A stretch of 64,000 nucleotides of DNA, from the NCBI RefSeq assembly GCF_010119935.1, contig NZ_CP048209.1:788001-852000 (forward strand), read 5' to 3'. Under the pieces are notes generated by a model. It was not told the DNA's origin, searched no databases, and saw only the letters and a program-made list of their open reading frames with translations. Positions 62,190-64,000 of this stretch are shown here, piece after piece. Each line of letters starts with the position of its first letter. Position 1 is the stretch's first letter. This stretch comes from Paenibacillus lycopersici (GTDB lineage: Bacteria; Bacillota; Bacilli; Paenibacillales; Paenibacillaceae). The translations under genes and the position numbers were made by a program.

Positions 62190-62213
62190 TTGATCAAAGC
62201 GGAGTGAAACCAC

Positions 62214-63122
62214 ATGATACGCGCGAATTTGGAGCGAAAATGGCTCCCCCTCTACGAAGCGCTCGCGAGCGACGTGCGCCTGCATATCCTGGAGCTGCTG
62301 TCCGGGCAGCCCATGAACGTCAAGGAGCTTGCGGCGGCGCTCGGCCTCAGCAGCGCGATCGTGACGATGCATACGAAGAAGCTGGAGAAAGGCGGCCTCA
62401 TCCAGACCAAGCTCGTCCGCAAGGGCGGAGGCACGCATAAAATCTGTTCCCTGGCCGTCAGCCGGATCGAGCTGGATCTGCCGCAGGCGGGGAGCGGGAA
62501 GCGGGAATGCCAGGAGGTTGCCGTGCCGGTCGGGCATTATACCGGCTTCGAAGTATACCCGCCCTGCGGTCTTGCCACGACGGAGCGGATTATCGGCCAG
62601 TTCGACGATCCCCGCTATTTCATGGAACCGGAACGGATGCATGCGCAAATTTTATGGTTCGGCAGAGGGTACGTCGAGTACCGCATCCCCAATTACGTGC
62701 TGCCCGGCCAGACCTTGGAGGAAATCGAAATTTCGTTCGAGATCGGATCGGAATATCCCGGCGTCCGCGCGGACTGGCCCTCGGACATTCATTTCTATCT
62801 GAACGACACGCCGCTCGGCTATTGGACGAGCCCGGGCGATTCCGGGGAAGGACGGGGCAGGCTCACGCCGGCCTGGTGGACGGTCAACCAGTACGGCTGG
62901 CTGAAAGTCATCCGCATTACGAACGGCGGCACGTTCATCGACGGCCAGCGGCTGTCCGGCGTGACGCCGCAGGATATCGTCATGGCGCGCAACGATTGGC
63001 AGCTTCGGCTCGCCGTTCCCGGGGACGCCGGGCATGTCGGAGGGCTCACCGTCTATGGCGAAGGGTTCGGCAATTACAACCAGTCCATCCTCTTTCGGAC
63101 GTACCTGAGCGGCGGCGGATAG
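62214..63122 (+). CDS. ArsR-family regulator with a large C-terminal domain
   Basis: A 302-aa protein. Residues 1-90 are an ArsR winged helix (EALASDVRLHILELLSGQPMNVKELAAALGLSSAIVTMHTKKLEKGGLIQTKLVRKGGGTHKICSL). The remaining ~210 residues form a beta-rich domain (GYVEYRIPNYVLPGQTLEEIEISFEIGSEYP; HFYLNDTPLGYWTSPGDSGEGRGRLTPAWWTVNQYGWL) that probably binds a sugar ligand. Ordinary ArsR proteins are about 100 aa and lack it. Divergence from abfA implies control of arabinoside breakdown. Confidence 0.85.
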   Translation: MIRANLERKWLPLYEALASDVRLHILELLSGQPMNVKELAAALGLSSAIVTMHTKKLEKGGLIQTKLVRKGGGTHKICSLAVSRIELDLPQAGSGKRECQEVAVPVGHYTGFEVYPPCGLATTERIIGQFDDPRYFMEPERMHAQILWFGRGYVEYRIPNYVLPGQTLEEIEISFEIGSEYPGVRADWPSDIHFYLNDTPLGYWTSPGDSGEGRGRLTPAWWTVNQYGWLKVIRITNGGTFIDGQRLSGVTPQDIVMARNDWQLRLAVPGDAGHVGGLTVYGEGFGNYNQSILFRTYLSGGG

Positions 63123-63547
63123 ACGGCGGGAATAGGCAAGCCGGATCGGAGGAATTCCCGGTCAAGCACGGCGAGAACAAGCGGTTTTCGCCGTGGAACT
63201 GCGTGCTTCGCCGGACATCCTGTCATAAACCGTCGATTTCTTGCCGGAGCGCATTGTGTTATAATCGGCAAAATGGTTGAAACATTACGTACCGGTTGGA
63301 AACAGAACGTACCTGCGCGGCTGCCGATCATTGATCCGCGGGCATGAGCCGCAGCGGGTACCGCGTTATCCTGCGACGCCGTCATATAGTTGTCAGACAG
63401 GCCATCAGGACGCATTATATCCTGATTTGCCTTGTCGTTCGGACGATCCCGCGTTAAACTGATAGCGACGAATATTTTAATAAAACTTTATGAACGCGCA
63501 CGGTTGCCTGGACTTGCCGGAATGATAACGAGCGGGAGGAATCGCAA
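63123..63547 (+). other. gene-free upstream region of the YesN-like gene
   Basis: No ORF with support was seen. A TATAAT-like -10 lies at 63260-63265 but has no good -35 at the proper distance. GGGAGGA (63534-63541) is the SD of the next gene. Confidence 0.4.
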
Positions 63548-64000
63548 GTGTATTATAAATTGTTAATCGTGGATGACGAGAAAGAGATTCGGGAAGGTCT
63601 CGCGTCTTGGGCGTGGGAAAAGGTCGGCATCGAGGTGGCGGGTATCTGCTCGCACGGGTTGGAAGCGCTTCAATTCGTGGAGGAGCGGCCCGTCGATATT
63701 GTCATTACGGATATACGCATGCCGTTCATGGACGGACTCGAGCTGATGAGCGCGCTGAACGCGCGTTATCCGTTCATCCGCGTCGTCATACTTTCAGGCT
63801 ATAACGATTTCGAATATGCCCAGAAGGCGCTGCAATGCGGCGCGATCGACTACTTGCTTAAACCGCTGCAGTTCCAAATGCTGCAGGATACATTCATCCG
63901 GGCCGTGGAGCGGCTGAGCGAAGAGAAGCAGGCCGAATTGCGCATCTCGGTGCTCAGGCGCAAGGCGGAGCTGCTCGCCCGCGTGCTGCGCGTCGAGTTC
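63548..64000 (+). CDS. YesN-type response regulator, N-terminal part (cut by the window end)
   Basis: The first 151 residues of a response regulator starting at GTG 63548, seven bases after GGGAGGA. The receiver domain is complete: VDDEKEIREGLASW, phospho-acceptor Asp in VDIVITDIRMPFMDGLEL (about 55), Thr/Ser region VVILSGYNDFEYAQKAL and Lys in DYLLKPLQFQML. The wording is that of AraC-type YesN regulators, so an AraC DNA-binding end and a YesM-type kinase are expected outside the window. Confidence 0.88.
   Translation, partial: MYYKLLIVDDEKEIREGLASWAWEKVGIEVAGICSHGLEALQFVEERPVDIVITDIRMPFMDGLELMSALNARYPFIRVVILSGYNDFEYAQKALQCGAIDYLLKPLQFQMLQDTFIRAVERLSEEKQAELRISVLRRKAELLARVLRVEF

Overview
The window looks like a chromosomal segment of a spore-forming, GC-rich Firmicute of the Paenibacillaceae (Paenibacillus/Cohnella type). 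Support from the sequence: an alpha/beta small acid-soluble spore protein (55337), a LysM plus GH18 spore-cortex type hydrolase (18821), an S-layer-homology protein (52674), a PspA/PspC pair, copper-amine-oxidase stalk domains, and two CUT1-type sugar importers without their own ATPase, one followed by a YesM/YesN-like two-component pair. Ribosome binding sites are strong and G-rich and TTG/GTG starts are common. I saw no rRNA, tRNA, prophage or intact transposase.

Layout. 292-4618: housekeeping and accessory genes on the plus strand (HD hydrolase, histidine phosphatase, two acetyltransferases, a membrane-anchored protein, an epimerase-like protein) ending in a divergent stand-alone IF-3 paralog. 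4933-10082: a GntR/FadR regulator and a sugar ABC operon ending in a trans-sulfuration-type PLP enzyme; the same palindrome overlies both promoters. 10206-13789: minus-strand cluster with two tandem 332-aa paralogs and a WYL regulator. 13952-15834: one hypothetical gene, then 1.3 kb of repeats. 15834-23340: SASA-type esterase, PspA/PspC, LysM-GH18 enzyme, secreted coiled-coil protein with a possible attenuator leader, guanylate-kinase-like protein, stalk-domain protein. 23462-27903: AraC regulator, Gfo/Idh/MocA dehydrogenase, two xylose-isomerase-like TIM barrels and a VOC protein, a probable sugar or cyclitol catabolic unit. 28190-32816: RCC1-repeat protein, AraC regulator, PhyH-type dioxygenase with a small partner, glutathione peroxidase. 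33219-40360: Lpl/Yes-type importer with its two-component system. 41065-46205: acetyltransferase, FdhD, Fdh-alpha-like molybdoenzyme, DUF2294 protein, membrane protein. 46433-52346: PadR regulator, EamA exporter, an ABC exporter with a DesK/DesR-like system arranged like yvfRSTU. 52674-58321: SLH-transglutaminase, CorA, SASP, OmpR/kinase pair. 59634-64000: VOC protein, GH51 arabinofuranosidase divergent from an ArsR-type regulator, and the start of a YesN-like regulator.

The most unusual content is non-coding. (1) Three 177-178 bp elements (14780, 30693, 40815) share a forward-forward-reverse-reverse arrangement of a ~21-bp unit with conserved spacing but divergent spacers. (2) Several genes have tandem repeats at their stop codon, and in three cases the repeat copies the last bases of the gene itself (54078, 14444, 60371). 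(3) Ten copies of a 103-104 bp unit, each holding a bidirectional-terminator-like hairpin, lie between the convergent genes ending at 58321 and 59634. (4) A 165-bp element with imperfect terminal inverted repeats lies at 14553. These are the best candidates for something undescribed.
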